A stretch of DNA of 64,000 nt from Sphingomonadales bacterium (GTDB lineage Bacteria > Pseudomonadota > Alphaproteobacteria > Sphingomonadales > Sphingomonadaceae). This document shows positions 25,892 to 36,427 of this stretch, in pieces. The notes below the pieces were generated by a model. That model was not told the DNA's origin. It ran no database searches and saw nothing but the letters and a program-made list of their open reading frames with translations. The stretch lies in NCBI GenBank assembly GCA_027486415.1, contig JAIXPC010000011.1:355411-419410 (forward strand), in the 5' to 3' direction. A program made the position numbers and the translations under genes. Numbering within the stretch: the stretch's first letter is position 1; each line of letters opens with the position of its first letter.

Positions 25892-26670
25892 CGGCGCGCA
25901 TATTGGCGATTGCCGGGTCTGACAGCGGCGGCGGCGCCGGCATCCAGGCCGATATCAAGGCGATCACCTGCTTGGGCGGCTTTGCCATGACGGCGGTGAC
26001 GGCCGTGACGGTGCAGAACACGCAGGGCGTGAGCGCAGTTCACCTCGTGCCGCCGGAGATCGTGGCCGGGCAGATCCGCGCCTGCATCGATGATATCGGC
26101 GTAGACGCGATCAAGATCGGCATGCTGGGCAACGAGGCGGTGATTACTGCGGTTGCTGACGCGCTGGATGGCGTCACGGTGCCGGTAGTGCTCGATCCGG
26201 TGATGATCGCCAAGGGCGGCGCACCGCTGATCGAGGACGAGGCGGTGTGGGCGCTGATGCAGCGCCTGGTGCCGCGGGCAAGCGTGATCACGCCCAACGC
26301 GCCCGAACTGTCGGCATTGACGGGAACCGATATCGAGGACGCGGCCGACATGCTGTTGGCGGCGCAGGAACTGCTGAATGCCGGGCCGAAGGCCGTCCTC
26401 GCCAAGGGCGGGCATCTGGACGGTGACGAACTGACCGACTGGCTGGTGACACGCCAGGGCCACCAGGGCTTTTCCGACGCGCGCATCGCGACGCGGCACA
26501 GCCATGGCACCGGTTGCACGCTTTCGGCGGCGCTGGCCTGCGGGCTGGGGCAGGGGCTGGCATTGCCAGAGGCCGTGACACGGGCGCGGGCGTTCGTGCG
26601 GCAGGGGCTACAGCGCGCGCCCGGGTTTGGCGGCGGTCATGGGCCGCTGGGCTTTTTCCCGCTGCCCTGA
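25888..26670 (+). CDS. thiD: Bifunctional hydroxymethylpyrimidine kinase/phosphomethylpyrimidine kinase
   Basis: 260 residues, standard for ThiD. It phosphorylates HMP and HMP-P in thiamine biosynthesis. Recognisable blocks are [19 protein letters not shown] at the N terminus (substrate and ATP region), [24 protein letters not shown] and [15 protein letters not shown] with the anion hole and catalytic region. The start overlaps glmM by four bases and the stop overlaps rnhB by one. No other thiamine gene and no TPP riboswitch is seen nearby, so expression probably follows the glmM transcript. Confidence 0.96.
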   Translation: MTARILAIAGSDSGGGAGIQADIKAITCLGGFAMTAVTAVTVQNTQGVSAVHLVPPEIVAGQIRACIDDIGVDAIKIGMLGNEAVITAVADALDGVTVPVVLDPVMIAKGGAPLIEDEAVWALMQRLVPRASVITPNAPELSALTGTDIEDAADMLLAAQELLNAGPKAVLAKGGHLDGDELTDWLVTRQGHQGFSDARIATRHSHGTGCTLSAALACGLGQGLALPEAVTRARAFVRQGLQRAPGFGGGHGPLGFFPLP

Positions 26671-27249
26671 TGATCATCGCGGGGGTGGACGAGGCCGGGC
26701 GGGGGCCGTGGGCGGGGCCGGTGGTGGCAGCGGCTGTGATCCTGCGCGGGCCGGTGCCCGAAGGCCTCAATGACAGCAAGAAACTGAGCGCCAGGCGCCG
26801 CGAGGAACTGTTTGCAGCGCTGATGGCAAGCGAGTGCGTCATCGGCATCGGCCAGGCCAGCGTGGCCGAGATCGACAGCATCAACATCCTGCAGGCGACC
26901 TATCTGGCCATGAACCGCGCCGTCGATGCGCTGGCGCATCCGCCTTGCCACGTGCTGGTGGATGGCAATCGCCTGCCCAAATGGCGCTGGCCGGCGACCG
27001 CGATCGTGGGCGGTGATGCGCTGGAACCGGCCATCTCGGCCGCTTCGATCATCGCCAAGGTGACGCGTGACCGGATCATGGCCGAACTGGATGCGGCGCA
27101 CGCCGGCTATGGCTGGGCCGCCAATCAGGGCTATGGCACGCCGGCCCACGCGGCGGCCTTGAACCAGCTGGGCCCGACCCCCCATCATCGCACCAGCTTT
27201 GCGCCGGTTCGCCTGGTGATGGCCGGCGGTGCCCAAATCATATCCGGGT

Positions 27250-27251
<2 letters not shown>
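26670..27251 (+). CDS. rnhB: Ribonuclease HII
   Basis: ATG 26670 shares a base with the thiD stop (TGATG). The 193-residue protein begins IIAGVDEAGRGPWAGPVVAA, the diagnostic RNase HII motif with the Asp-Glu of the active site; further acidic residues occur in VLVDGN and in the ISAASIIAKVTRDR block. It removes ribonucleotides and RNA from DNA hybrids. The neighbouring ccrM gene 182 bases downstream reproduces the rnhB-ccrM order known from other alphaproteobacteria. The rnhB stop codon overlaps the first of a series of GANTC sites. Confidence 0.97.
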
Positions 27252-28597
<1,346 letters not shown>

Positions 28598-28722
28598 CCG
28601 CCTGGCATCCATTTCCGGCCTGACCATTTGCGGCGGCGTCGCAGCCTGACCGCCTTGCTTGTGCCGCGTATGTGGCTTCGCTATGCCCCGCCCACCTGAT
28701 TCAAAGGTGGGGAGTTTTGAAA

Positions 28723-30759
28723 TTGACGATCCTGCGTAACCTGTTGCTGGCTGCCAGTGTGACTGCGATGTCGGTGCCGGCCATGGCTGCCGGTGCCAAG
28801 CCACAGATCGGCACGTTTGGCTTTGACGTGGCGGGCATGGACACCAGTGTGAAGGCCGGCGACGATTTCGTTGGCCACACCGCTGGCAAATATATGGCCG
28901 CGCTGGAAATCCCGGCCGACAAGACCAATTATGGCATGTTCACCAAGCTGCGTGACCTGTCGCAGGAGCGCACGCGCGTCATCATCGAAAAGGCCGCCGC
29001 CAGCGGTGGCGCGCCCGGCAGCGAAGCCCAGAAGGTTGGCGATTTCTTTGCCAGCTTCATGGACGAGGCCGCCATCGAGGCCAAGGGCCTCGCCCCCCTG
29101 AAGCCGCAGCTCGATGCCATCGCCGCCATCCAGACCAAGGGCGATTATGCCGAACTGGTGGGCCGCAATTTCCGACTGGGCGTGCCTGGCCCGGTGTTCA
29201 TGGGCGTGGGGCCGGATCGCAAGAACCCGGATCGCTTCGTGGTGCAGGCTGGTCAGTCTGGCCTGGGCCTGCCTGATCGGGATTATTATCTGGACGAGAA
29301 GAACCCGAGCTTTGCCGCTGCGCGCACCAAGTACAAGGCCTACATCGCCACCCTGTTGGGGCTGGCCGGTCATGACAACGCTGCGGCGCGGGCCGAAGCG
29401 GTGTTTGCACTGGAAACGGCGATCGCCCGCACCCACTGGACCCGCGTCGAGCGGCGCCAGGCCGAAAAAACCTACAACCCGGTGCCTGTGGCCGAACTGG
29501 GCACGCGTTTCCCCGGCATCGACTGGGCCCGCCTGATCGCCGGCAGCAGCATCCCGGTGCAGGGTGACGTGATCATCGCCACGCCCAGTGCCGTCGAAGG
29601 CACTGCCAAGGTGATCGCGGCGGCCGATATTGCCGTTCTGAAGGATTACATGACCTTCCACGGCATTCGTTCGGCATCGGCGTTCCTGCCCAAGGCCTTT
29701 GTCGATGCCAATTTCGACATGTACGGCAAGACGCTGGGTGGCCAGCCAGAACAGGCACCGCGCTGGAAGCGGGGCGTGGATCTGACGACTGGCGTGCTCG
29801 GCGAAGCACTGGGCAAGCTGTATGTGGCAGAGTATTTCCCGCCCGAAGCCAAGGCCAAGGCCGACGAGCTGGTGAAGAACATCATCGCCGCCATGGACGC
29901 CCGCCTCGCCACGCTGGCATGGATGGATCCGAAGACCCGGGCTGCCGCCCGCGAGAAGCTGGCCGCATTCAAGCCGAAGATCGGGTACCCGGACAAGTGG
30001 CAGGATTATTCGGCGCTGCAGATCGTGCGCGGCGATGCTCTGGGCAACGCCCGCCGTGCTGCCGAATTCGAATATGCCGACAGCGTGGCCAAGCTGAACA
30101 AGCCGGTGGATCGTGGCGAATGGTTCATGACCCCGATGACGGTGAACGCCTATGCCAATCCGACCTGGAACGAGATCGTGTTCCCGGCCGCCATTCTGCA
30201 GGCACCGTTTTTCGATCCCAACGCTGATGATGCGGTGAATTACGGCGGCATCGGCGCCGTGATCGGTCACGAGATCACCCACCATTTCGACGATCAGGGC
30301 CGCAAGTACGACAAGACCGGTCGCCTCGCCGATTGGTGGACCGCCGAGGACGTGAAGCGGTTCAAGGAAGGCACCGACAAGGTGGTCGCACAATATGGCG
30401 CCTATGAACCGGTGCCGGGCAAGAAGGTGAACGGCGAACTGACCCTGGGCGAGAACATCGCCGATCTGGCCGGCATCACCATTGCCTATGATGGCTGGAA
30501 GCGCTCGCTGGGCGGCAAGAAGCCCAGGACCATCGGCGGCTTCACCGGCGATCAGCGGTTCTTCCTGGGCTTCAGCCAGGTGTGGCGTCAGAAATATCGT
30601 GAACAGGCGCTGTTGCAGCAGCTGGTGACCGATCCGCATACACCGGGGCATTTCCGCCCTTACGTGGTTCGCAACATCGATGCCTGGTACAAGGCGTTCA
30701 ACGTGAAGCCGGGCGAGAAGATGTATCTGTCGCCGGAAGAGCGCATTCGGCTGTGGTAA
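28723..30759 (+). CDS. Exported M13 family zinc metallopeptidase (neprilysin-like)
   Basis: I favour TTG 28723 because GGAG (28711-28714) lies 8 bases upstream; TTG 28717 is too close. The 678-residue product has a signal peptide ending near VPAMAAG. The zinc site is HEITH (H516, E517, H520), with the third ligand Glu in GENIADLAG, both hallmarks of M13 oligopeptidases, and the S1' region NAYANPTWNEIVFPAAILQ is conserved (as NAYY/NP in homologues). It degrades oligopeptides in the periplasm. It starts 125 bases after ccrM and overlaps folP by seven bases, so folP translation is probably coupled to it. Confidence 0.94.
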   Translation: MTILRNLLLAASVTAMSVPAMAAGAKPQIGTFGFDVAGMDTSVKAGDDFVGHTAGKYMAALEIPADKTNYGMFTKLRDLSQERTRVIIEKAAASGGAPGSEAQKVGDFFASFMDEAAIEAKGLAPLKPQLDAIAAIQTKGDYAELVGRNFRLGVPGPVFMGVGPDRKNPDRFVVQAGQSGLGLPDRDYYLDEKNPSFAAARTKYKAYIATLLGLAGHDNAAARAEAVFALETAIARTHWTRVERRQAEKTYNPVPVAELGTRFPGIDWARLIAGSSIPVQGDVIIATPSAVEGTAKVIAAADIAVLKDYMTFHGIRSASAFLPKAFVDANFDMYGKTLGGQPEQAPRWKRGVDLTTGVLGEALGKLYVAEYFPPEAKAKADELVKNIIAAMDARLATLAWMDPKTRAAAREKLAAFKPKIGYPDKWQDYSALQIVRGDALGNARRAAEFEYADSVAKLNKPVDRGEWFMTPMTVNAYANPTWNEIVFPAAILQAPFFDPNADDAVNYGGIGAVIGHEITHHFDDQGRKYDKTGRLADWWTAEDVKRFKEGTDKVVAQYGAYEPVPGKKVNGELTLGENIADLAGITIAYDGWKRSLGGKKPRTIGGFTGDQRFFLGFSQVWRQKYREQALLQQLVTDPHTPGHFRPYVVRNIDAWYKAFNVKPGEKMYLSPEERIRLW

Positions 30760-31742
30760 GGCGCTATTACCGGCCGATCCTGAGTGAAGGAGAGGGGCTG
30801 CCGCTGGCCGGCGGCCCCTTTTCCTTTGCGCGCTGCGAGGTGCTGACGCGCGCTGGCCGTGAAGATGTGGTTGCGGCAGAGGATGTGCCGGCGGAGTGGC
30901 GTCAACGGCTGACTTCGTCCCGGCCCATGCTGGCCGGATTTGCCGCGCCGCAACCGCTGGTGATGGGCATATTGAACATCACGCCCGACAGTTTTTCCGA
31001 TGGCGGCCGCCACGATGCGCCCGAAGCCGCCATCGCTGCTGCCCACGCCATGCACGAGGCGGGTGCGGCCATCATCGATGTCGGCGCCGAATCCACCCGG
31101 CCCGGCGCGCCGGAATTGCCGGTGGCCGATGAGCTGGCGCGGTTGACGCCGCTTTGGGGCGGAATGGCCGGCCTGCCGCTGTCGATTGATACGCGAAAGG
31201 CGGCGGTGATGGCGGCGGCGCTGGATGCAGGCGCGATGATCGTCAATGATGTCAGTGCGCTGGGGCATGACCCGGCGGCGATGGCGCTGGTGGCCGCGCG
31301 CGGCTGCCCGGTGATCCTGATGCACCACCAGGGCACGCCGGAAACCATGCAACTGGCACCGCATTACGATAATGCGTTGCTCGACGTGTTCGACTGGCTG
31401 GAGGGGCGGATTGCCGCAGCCACCGCCGCCGGCATCGCGCACGACACGATCATCGCGGATCCCGGTATCGGGTTCGGCAAGGGGCTGACGCACAATCTGG
31501 CGCTGATGCGGGGCCTCAGCCTGCTCCATGGTCTGGGTGTGCCGATCCTGCTGGGTGCCAGCCGCAAATCCTTGATTTCCAAGGTGGCAGGTGAGACCCC
31601 AGTGGGGCAGCGCTTGCCGGGAAGCGTGGCGCTGGCCCTGGCCGGCGCGAACGCCGGCGTGCAGATGCTGCGCGTTCACGACGTGGCGGAAACGGTGCAG
31701 GCGCTGGCGCTGTGGCGGGCCTGCCATCCGGCGCTGGCCTGA
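30753..31742 (+). CDS. folP: Dihydropteroate synthase
   Basis: GTG 30753 overlaps the end of the M13 peptidase gene by seven bases. The 329-residue protein carries both FolP signatures, MGILNITPDSFSDGG and IIDVGAESTRPG, plus GFGKG and GASRKS for pterin and sulfa/pABA binding. It condenses pABA with dihydropterin pyrophosphate in folate synthesis. There is an N-terminal extension of about 65 residues before the barrel, longer than in E. coli (about 280 residues in all) but common in alphaproteobacteria. No other folate gene is adjacent. Confidence 0.96.
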   Translation: MVRRYYRPILSEGEGLPLAGGPFSFARCEVLTRAGREDVVAAEDVPAEWRQRLTSSRPMLAGFAAPQPLVMGILNITPDSFSDGGRHDAPEAAIAAAHAMHEAGAAIIDVGAESTRPGAPELPVADELARLTPLWGGMAGLPLSIDTRKAAVMAAALDAGAMIVNDVSALGHDPAAMALVAARGCPVILMHHQGTPETMQLAPHYDNALLDVFDWLEGRIAAATAAGIAHDTIIADPGIGFGKGLTHNLALMRGLSLLHGLGVPILLGASRKSLISKVAGETPVGQRLPGSVALALAGANAGVQMLRVHDVAETVQALALWRACHPALA

Positions 31743-31848
31743 ACCGGCATTTGCCCCTTCACACCCGCGCCTCTTCTGCTAACACGCAATCGGCGCGTGG
31801 TGCGGCTGCACTGCGTGGAAACGAACTATCGCAAGGGTTTCGCCTGTC

Positions 31849-31974
31849 ATGGCCAGCAACGAACAGCAGAACGGCGCGCATCGCTCGACCTACGAGAGCT
31901 TCACCAGCTTCACCAAGTGGGGCACCATTGCCGTGGTGGTCGTTCTCATCGGGCTCTACGTGTTCCTGGTCTGA
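31849..31974 (+). CDS. aa3-type cytochrome c oxidase subunit IV, 41 aa
   Basis: A very short gene that is easy to miss: ATG 31849 to TGA 31974. The product has a polar N terminus, a motif STYESFTSFTKWGTIA and a single membrane helix to the C-terminal residue. This matches the small bacterial aa3 oxidase subunit IV family (about 40-70 residues), whose signature is a Tyr/Phe-rich box followed by KWG and one helix. It would sit in the inner-membrane oxidase complex. The main oxidase genes are not here; instead it precedes pntAA by 22 bases and may be co-transcribed with the transhydrogenase. Confidence 0.85.
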   Translation: MASNEQQNGAHRSTYESFTSFTKWGTIAVVVVLIGLYVFLV

Positions 31975-31996
31975 CACGCATTTTGGGGGCTGAACC

Positions 31997-33124
31997 ATGA
32001 AGATCGCGGTGCTCAAGGAAACCGCCGCCACCGAAACGCGCGTGGCAGCGACGCCGGAAACGGTGAAGAAGCTGATCGGGCTTGGGGCCGAGGTCGCGGT
32101 GGAAACCGGTGCCGGTGCCCATGCGCGCATCAGCGATGCCGATTACCAGGCCGCGGGTGCCACGGTGGCGGGCCGCGCCGACGTGATCGGCGGTGCCGAC
32201 ATGGTGATGGGCGTGCAGGGGCCGCAGGTGGCCGATCTGCCGGGCATCAAGCCGGGTGCGATCCTGGCCGCGATCCTGTCGCCGTTCACCGAACGCGCCA
32301 AGATCGAAGCCTATGCCGCGGCCGGGCTCAACGCCTATGCCATGGAATTCATGCCGCGCACGACGCGCGCGCAGTCGATGGACGTGCTGTCGTCGCAGTC
32401 GAACCTTGCCGGTTACAAGGCGGTGATCGATGCCGGTGAAGCCTATGGCCGCGCCTTCCCGATGATGATGACCGCCGCCGGCACGATCAGCGCCGCGCGC
32501 GTGTTCATCATGGGTGTCGGCGTTGCCGGCCTGCAGGCGATTGCCACCGCCCGCCGCCTGGGGGCGCTGGTGTCGGCCACCGATGTGCGCTCGGCCACCA
32601 AGGAACAGATTGAATCGCTGGGTGCCAAGGCCATCTTCGTCGACAAGGTGAAGGGCATCGAAGGCGAAGGTGCCGGCGGCTATGCCACGGAAATGAGCGA
32701 TGAATACAAGGCGGCGCAGGCCGAACTGGTGTCGTCGCATATCGCCAAGCAGGATATCGTCATCACCACCGCGCTGATCCCCGGCCGCCCGGCGCCGCGC
32801 CTGATCACCGACGCGCAGGTCGCCTCCATGCGGCCGGGCAGTGTCATCGTCGACCTGGCGGTGGACAGCGGCGGCAACGTCGAAGGCGTGGTGCCCGGCG
32901 AGATCGTCGAGCGTCACGGCGTCAAGATCATCGGCCACCGCAACCCGGCCAGCCGTTTGGCGCCCGATGCGTCGGCGCTGTACAGCCGCAACCTGTTCAA
33001 CATGATCAGCGCCTTCTGGGACAAGGAAGCGAAAGCCGCCGTGTGGCCGGGCGATGACGACATCGTGAAGGGCATCAAGCTGACCGAGGGCGGCAAGATC
33101 GTCCACGAACGTTTGCTGGGCTGA
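31997..33124 (+). CDS. pntAA: NAD(P) transhydrogenase subunit alpha, part 1 (soluble NAD-binding domain)
   Basis: A 375-residue protein matching the domain I component of proton-translocating transhydrogenase. It opens [20 protein letters not shown], has the NAD-binding loop [19 protein letters not shown] and the mobile-loop region [20 protein letters not shown]. It transfers hydride from NADH to NADP bound on PntB. Alphaproteobacteria split PntA into two proteins, as here. It is the first of pntAA-pntAB-pntB with gaps of 11 and 18 bases. Confidence 0.96.
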   Translation: MKIAVLKETAATETRVAATPETVKKLIGLGAEVAVETGAGAHARISDADYQAAGATVAGRADVIGGADMVMGVQGPQVADLPGIKPGAILAAILSPFTERAKIEAYAAAGLNAYAMEFMPRTTRAQSMDVLSSQSNLAGYKAVIDAGEAYGRAFPMMMTAAGTISAARVFIMGVGVAGLQAIATARRLGALVSATDVRSATKEQIESLGAKAIFVDKVKGIEGEGAGGYATEMSDEYKAAQAELVSSHIAKQDIVITTALIPGRPAPRLITDAQVASMRPGSVIVDLAVDSGGNVEGVVPGEIVERHGVKIIGHRNPASRLAPDASALYSRNLFNMISAFWDKEAKAAVWPGDDDIVKGIKLTEGGKIVHERLLG

Positions 33125-33135
33125 GGGGACAAGCC

Positions 33136-33447
33136 ATGGATTTCCTGTCGATCCTGTCGATCTTCGTGCTGGCGGTGTTCGTCGGCTATTACGTGGTGTG
33201 GTCGGTCACCCCGGCGCTGCACACGCCGCTGATGGCGGTGACCAACGCGATTTCATCGGTGATCATCGTTGGCGCGCTGATCGCGGCGGCGGCCGGCGCC
33301 ATCACCGAAGGCGGTGGCCTGTCGCAGTGGCTGGGTCTGCTGGGCGTCGTGCTGGCCAGCATCAACATCTTCGGCGGCTTTGCCGTCACCCGCCGCATGC
33401 TCGCCATGTACAAGAAAAAAGACAAGAAGCCGGCGGCTTCGAAGTAA
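33136..33447 (+). CDS. pntAB: NAD(P) transhydrogenase subunit alpha, part 2 (membrane)
   Basis: A 103-residue protein with three to four transmembrane helices (about 5-25, 35-60, 65-88) and a basic C terminus ([13 protein letters not shown]). It corresponds to the C-terminal membrane part of E. coli PntA and forms the proton channel together with PntB. The motif [20 protein letters not shown] is the conserved signature. It lies between pntAA and pntB in the same direction. Confidence 0.96.
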   Translation: MDFLSILSIFVLAVFVGYYVVWSVTPALHTPLMAVTNAISSVIIVGALIAAAAGAITEGGGLSQWLGLLGVVLASINIFGGFAVTRRMLAMYKKKDKKPAASK

Positions 33448-33465
33448 GGCAGGGGGACAAGGCAA

Positions 33466-34908
33466 ATGGAACACGCAGTCGCCGCCACCCCGGCCTGGGC
33501 CGTGCTGGCCTATCTCGTCGCCGGGGTGCTCTTCATCCTTTCGCTCCGCGGCCTGTCGTCGCCGGAAACCAGCCAGGCGGGCAACCGCAATGGCATGATC
33601 GGCATGCTCATCGCTGTTGGCACCACGCTGGCGCTGCACCCGACCGGCCTGCCGCTGATCATCGCCGCCATCGCCATCGGTGGCGGCATTGGCTGGGTGA
33701 TCGCCCAGCGCATCCAGATGACAGCGATGCCCGAACTGGTCGCCGGCTTCCACAGCCTCGTCGGCATGGCCGCCGTGCTGGTCGGCTGCGCCGCCTATCT
33801 CAACCCGGCGGCGTTCGGCATCGTTGATGGCACCGGTGCCATCCTCGCCGTGTCGCGCGTGGAAATGGGCCTGGGTGTTGCCATCGGCGCCATCACTTTC
33901 TCCGGCTCGATCATCGCCTTCCTCAAGCTGTCGGGCCGCATGTCGGGCTCCCCGATCCTGCTGCCGGCGCGCCACGTGCTCAACCTGGGCATGCTGGCTG
34001 GCATCCTGATCCTCACCGGCGTGTTCGCCTTTGATGCCGCCGCTGGCATGGGGCAGGGGCCGCTGCTCTGGATCATCCTCGCGCTCAGCTTCATCATCGG
34101 CGTCACCCTGATCATCCCGATCGGCGGGGCAGACATGCCGGTCGTCATCTCGATGCTGAACAGCTATTCGGGCTGGGCGGCGGCCGCGATGGGCTTCACG
34201 CTGCAGAACACCGCCATGATCATCACCGGCGCGCTGGTCGGCTCGTCGGGCGCGATCCTGTCGTACATCATGTGCAAGGCGATGAACCGCAGCTTCATCA
34301 GCGTCATCGCCGGCGGCTTCGGTGCCGAGGCGGATGCCGGCGGGCCGAAGGGCGCCGCCATCCAGAAGAGCTACAAGGCTGGCTCGGCTGACGATGCGGC
34401 CTTCATCATGAAGAACGCCGAAAGCGTCATCATCGTCCCCGGTTACGGCATGGCCGTCTCCCAGGCGCAGCACGCGCTGCGTGAAATGGGCGACCTGCTG
34501 AAGAAGGAAGGCGTCAGCGTCAAATACGCCATCCACCCGGTCGCGGGCCGCATGCCCGGCCACATGAACGTGCTGCTGGCCGAAGCCAACGTGTCGTACG
34601 ACGAAGTGTTCGAGCTGGAAGACATCAACAGCGAGTTCGGCCAGTGCGACGTCGCCTTCGTCATCGGCGCCAACGACGTGACCAACCCGCTGGCCAAGAC
34701 CGACAAGTCGTCGCCGATCTATGGCATGCCCGTGCTGGACGTCGAAAAGGCCAAGACCGTGCTGTTCGTGAAGCGCTCGATGGGCGGTGTGGGCTATGCC
34801 GGCGTCGACAACCCGGTGTTCTACATGGACAACACCATGATGCTGCTCGCGGATGCGAAGAAGATGGTGGAGAATATCGTCAAGTCGCTGAACGGCGGCG
34901 GGCACTGA
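33466..34908 (+). CDS. pntB: NAD(P) transhydrogenase subunit beta
   Basis: 480 residues, as expected. The N-terminal half has about eight membrane helices; the C-terminal domain (about 295-480) is the NADP-binding dIII, with VPGYGMAVSQAQHALREM, HPVAGRMPGHMNVLLAEA, IGANDVTNP and the KRSMGGVGYAGVDNP loop. It uses the proton gradient to drive NADPH formation from NADH. It is the last gene of the pnt operon, ending 64 bases before a strong intrinsic terminator. Confidence 0.97.
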   Translation: MEHAVAATPAWAVLAYLVAGVLFILSLRGLSSPETSQAGNRNGMIGMLIAVGTTLALHPTGLPLIIAAIAIGGGIGWVIAQRIQMTAMPELVAGFHSLVGMAAVLVGCAAYLNPAAFGIVDGTGAILAVSRVEMGLGVAIGAITFSGSIIAFLKLSGRMSGSPILLPARHVLNLGMLAGILILTGVFAFDAAAGMGQGPLLWIILALSFIIGVTLIIPIGGADMPVVISMLNSYSGWAAAAMGFTLQNTAMIITGALVGSSGAILSYIMCKAMNRSFISVIAGGFGAEADAGGPKGAAIQKSYKAGSADDAAFIMKNAESVIIVPGYGMAVSQAQHALREMGDLLKKEGVSVKYAIHPVAGRMPGHMNVLLAEANVSYDEVFELEDINSEFGQCDVAFVIGANDVTNPLAKTDKSSPIYGMPVLDVEKAKTVLFVKRSMGGVGYAGVDNPVFYMDNTMMLLADAKKMVENIVKSLNGGGH

Positions 34909-34971
34909 TCGCAGCGCGGCCAGCGCGCGTGCCGCGCTCGGACTCGCGCAAGATCGGACGGCGAGCGAAAA

Positions 34972-34998
34972 GGGCGGCCCCCCAGGGCCGCCCTTTTT
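34972..34998 (+). terminator. Rho-independent terminator of the pnt operon
   Basis: GGGCGGCCC (34972-34980) pairs with GGGCCGCCC (34985-34993) around loop CCCA, followed directly by TTTTT (34994-34998). An AAAA run precedes the hairpin, so it can also work on the minus strand for transcripts coming from the msr genes. Confidence 0.85.
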
Positions 34999-35233
34999 GA
35001 CTCGTCCGACGGCGTGGCTCCGCCACGCACTTCTTTGACGGACGTCGGCACATCCAGCGGACTCGGCGGCTTCGCCGCCGGCCGCGTATCTTATTGCACG
35101 GTCCAGCACCGCGAGTGCCCGGACACGGGCCGCACGTGCGCTCATCCCATTTCCACCCCCGGCCGCTGGCGCTGCGCGCCGCCTTCGGCTCCCCACAAGC
35201 GGGGCGTGGCAGGTGTAGGCCTGCAACCGCCCG
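34999..35233. other. GC-rich intergenic stretch, no gene seen
   Basis: Together with the terminator region this makes a 325-base gap between pntB and msrA. I see no gene with a credible ribosome-binding site. It has GC-rich blocks with short hairpins, for example GGCGGCTTCGCCGCC (35065-35079), and short open frames that look like chance products of base composition. Confidence 0.5.
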
Positions 35234-35887
35234 CTACGCCGCCGGCCTCTCGCTCCACAGCGCCGGAAACAGCCGCTTGAACCCCTCGACCTTGGGGATG
35301 TCGTTGTAGACGATGTAAGGTTGTGTCGTGTGCCCGCGCAGGTAGTTCTGGTGGTATGTTTCGGCCGCATAGAAGGGCTTGGTGCCCTCGAACGTCGTCA
35401 CGATCTTCGGCTTCCACGTGCCAGCCTTTTCCAGCTGCGCGACATAGGCTTTCGCAATCCGCTCCTGCTCCGGCCCGCGCGTGAACAGGGCGCTGCGATA
35501 CTGGGGACCGCTGTCTGGCCCCTGGCGGTTCAGCTGGGTCGGATCATGCGCGACCGAGAAGAAGATCCGCAGCAGCGTGCCGTACGACACGACCGCCGGA
35601 TCATAGGTCACTTCCACCGCTTCGGCATGGCCGGTCAGGCCGGTGCCGGTGACTTCATAGATGGCGGTCGCCTTCGATCCGCCGGCATAGCCCGAGACGG
35701 CCGCGCGCACGCCCTTCACCCGTTCGAACACGCCTTCCACGCCCCAGAAACAGCCGCCGGCAAACACCGCCTTTTGCAGCGGGCCCTTGGCCAGCGGCGC
35801 ATCGATGGCGGGGGCGGGTGCCAGCACCATGCGCTCGGCAGCGCAGGCGGGGGTGGCGAGAGCCAGGGCAAGGAACAGCGCGCGCAT
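35234..35887 (-). CDS. msrA: Exported peptide-methionine (S)-S-oxide reductase
   Basis: ATG 35887 shares one base with the msrB stop (TGATG). The 217-residue protein has a signal peptide (MRALFLALALATPACAAE) and the MsrA active site AGGCFWGVE with the catalytic Cys, then GYAGG, HAEAVEVTYDP and YHQNYL. It reduces the S form of methionine sulfoxide in proteins. The signal peptide puts it in the periplasm. The partner MsrB directly upstream handles the R form, so the pair repairs both diastereomers of exported proteins. Confidence 0.95.
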   Translation of the reverse strand: MRALFLALALATPACAAERMVLAPAPAIDAPLAKGPLQKAVFAGGCFWGVEGVFERVKGVRAAVSGYAGGSKATAIYEVTGTGLTGHAEAVEVTYDPAVVSYGTLLRIFFSVAHDPTQLNRQGPDSGPQYRSALFTRGPEQERIAKAYVAQLEKAGTWKPKIVTTFEGTKPFYAAETYHQNYLRGHTTQPYIVYNDIPKVEGFKRLFPALWSERPAA

Positions 35888-36363
35888 CAGGCGGCCCTTG
35901 CCGGCACGAAGCTGAGCGCCAGCCCGTTGATGCAATAGCGCAGGCCGGTGGGCTTGGGGCCATCGTCGAATACATGGCCCTGGTGGCCGCCGCAGCGGCT
36001 GCAATGCACTTCGGTGCGGACCATGAAATAGCTGCGGTCAACATTGGTGCCGAGCGCCGCCTTGTTGATCGGCTGCCAGAAGCTCGGCCAGCCGGTGCCG
36101 CTGTCAAACTTGTGCGCCGAACTGAACAGCGGCAGCGCGCAGCCGCGGCAGACGAAGGTACCGGCGCGTTTCTCGCTGTTCAGCGGTGAGGTGAACGGAC
36201 GTTCGGTGGCCTCCTCGCGCAGCACGGCATAGGCTTCCTTGCCAAGCCGGCGCTGCCATTCGGCGGGCGTGAAGCTGATGGCGAACTTGCCGCCGGCGGC
36301 CAGGGCGGGCGCGGCGAAGGGCAGGGCGGCGAGGGCACCGAGGATCGTTCTGCGACTGGTCAT
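35887..36363 (-). CDS. msrB: Exported peptide-methionine (R)-S-oxide reductase
   Basis: 158 residues, with a Tat-like N terminus (MTSRRTILGALAALPFAAPALA). The zinc site CxxC pairs are visible as CRGC and CSRC, and the catalytic Cys is in RYCINGLAL; GTGWPSFW and GGHQGHVFDDGP are the other family blocks. It reduces methionine-R-sulfoxide. It is the first of the msrB-msrA pair; its ATG lies 64 bases from the end of the DUF3089 gene. Confidence 0.95.
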   Translation of the reverse strand: MTSRRTILGALAALPFAAPALAAGGKFAISFTPAEWQRRLGKEAYAVLREEATERPFTSPLNSEKRAGTFVCRGCALPLFSSAHKFDSGTGWPSFWQPINKAALGTNVDRSYFMVRTEVHCSRCGGHQGHVFDDGPKPTGLRYCINGLALSFVPARAA

Positions 36364-36427
36364 ACGCGTATATACGCATGGCCAGTCTGAACGGTGACTT
36401 TCCGTGATGCCGCAGGCGCCGCCGGGA

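Noticed and set aside
25888-26670. TPP riboswitch for thiD
   Set aside because: The gene overlaps glmM and there is no leader in which a THI box could lie.
28681-30651. Long minus-strand open frame opposite the M13 peptidase
   Set aside because: The plus strand encodes HEITH and GENIADLAG; the opposite frame has no recognisable features.
34999-35233. Short open frames in the gap between pntB and msrA
   Set aside because: No ribosome-binding site, composition unlike real genes, and they overlap hairpin-forming GC-rich sequence.
33253-35370. Minus-strand frame opposite pntB and the following gap
   Set aside because: It runs through the terminator and across pntB with biased composition and no homology that I can see.
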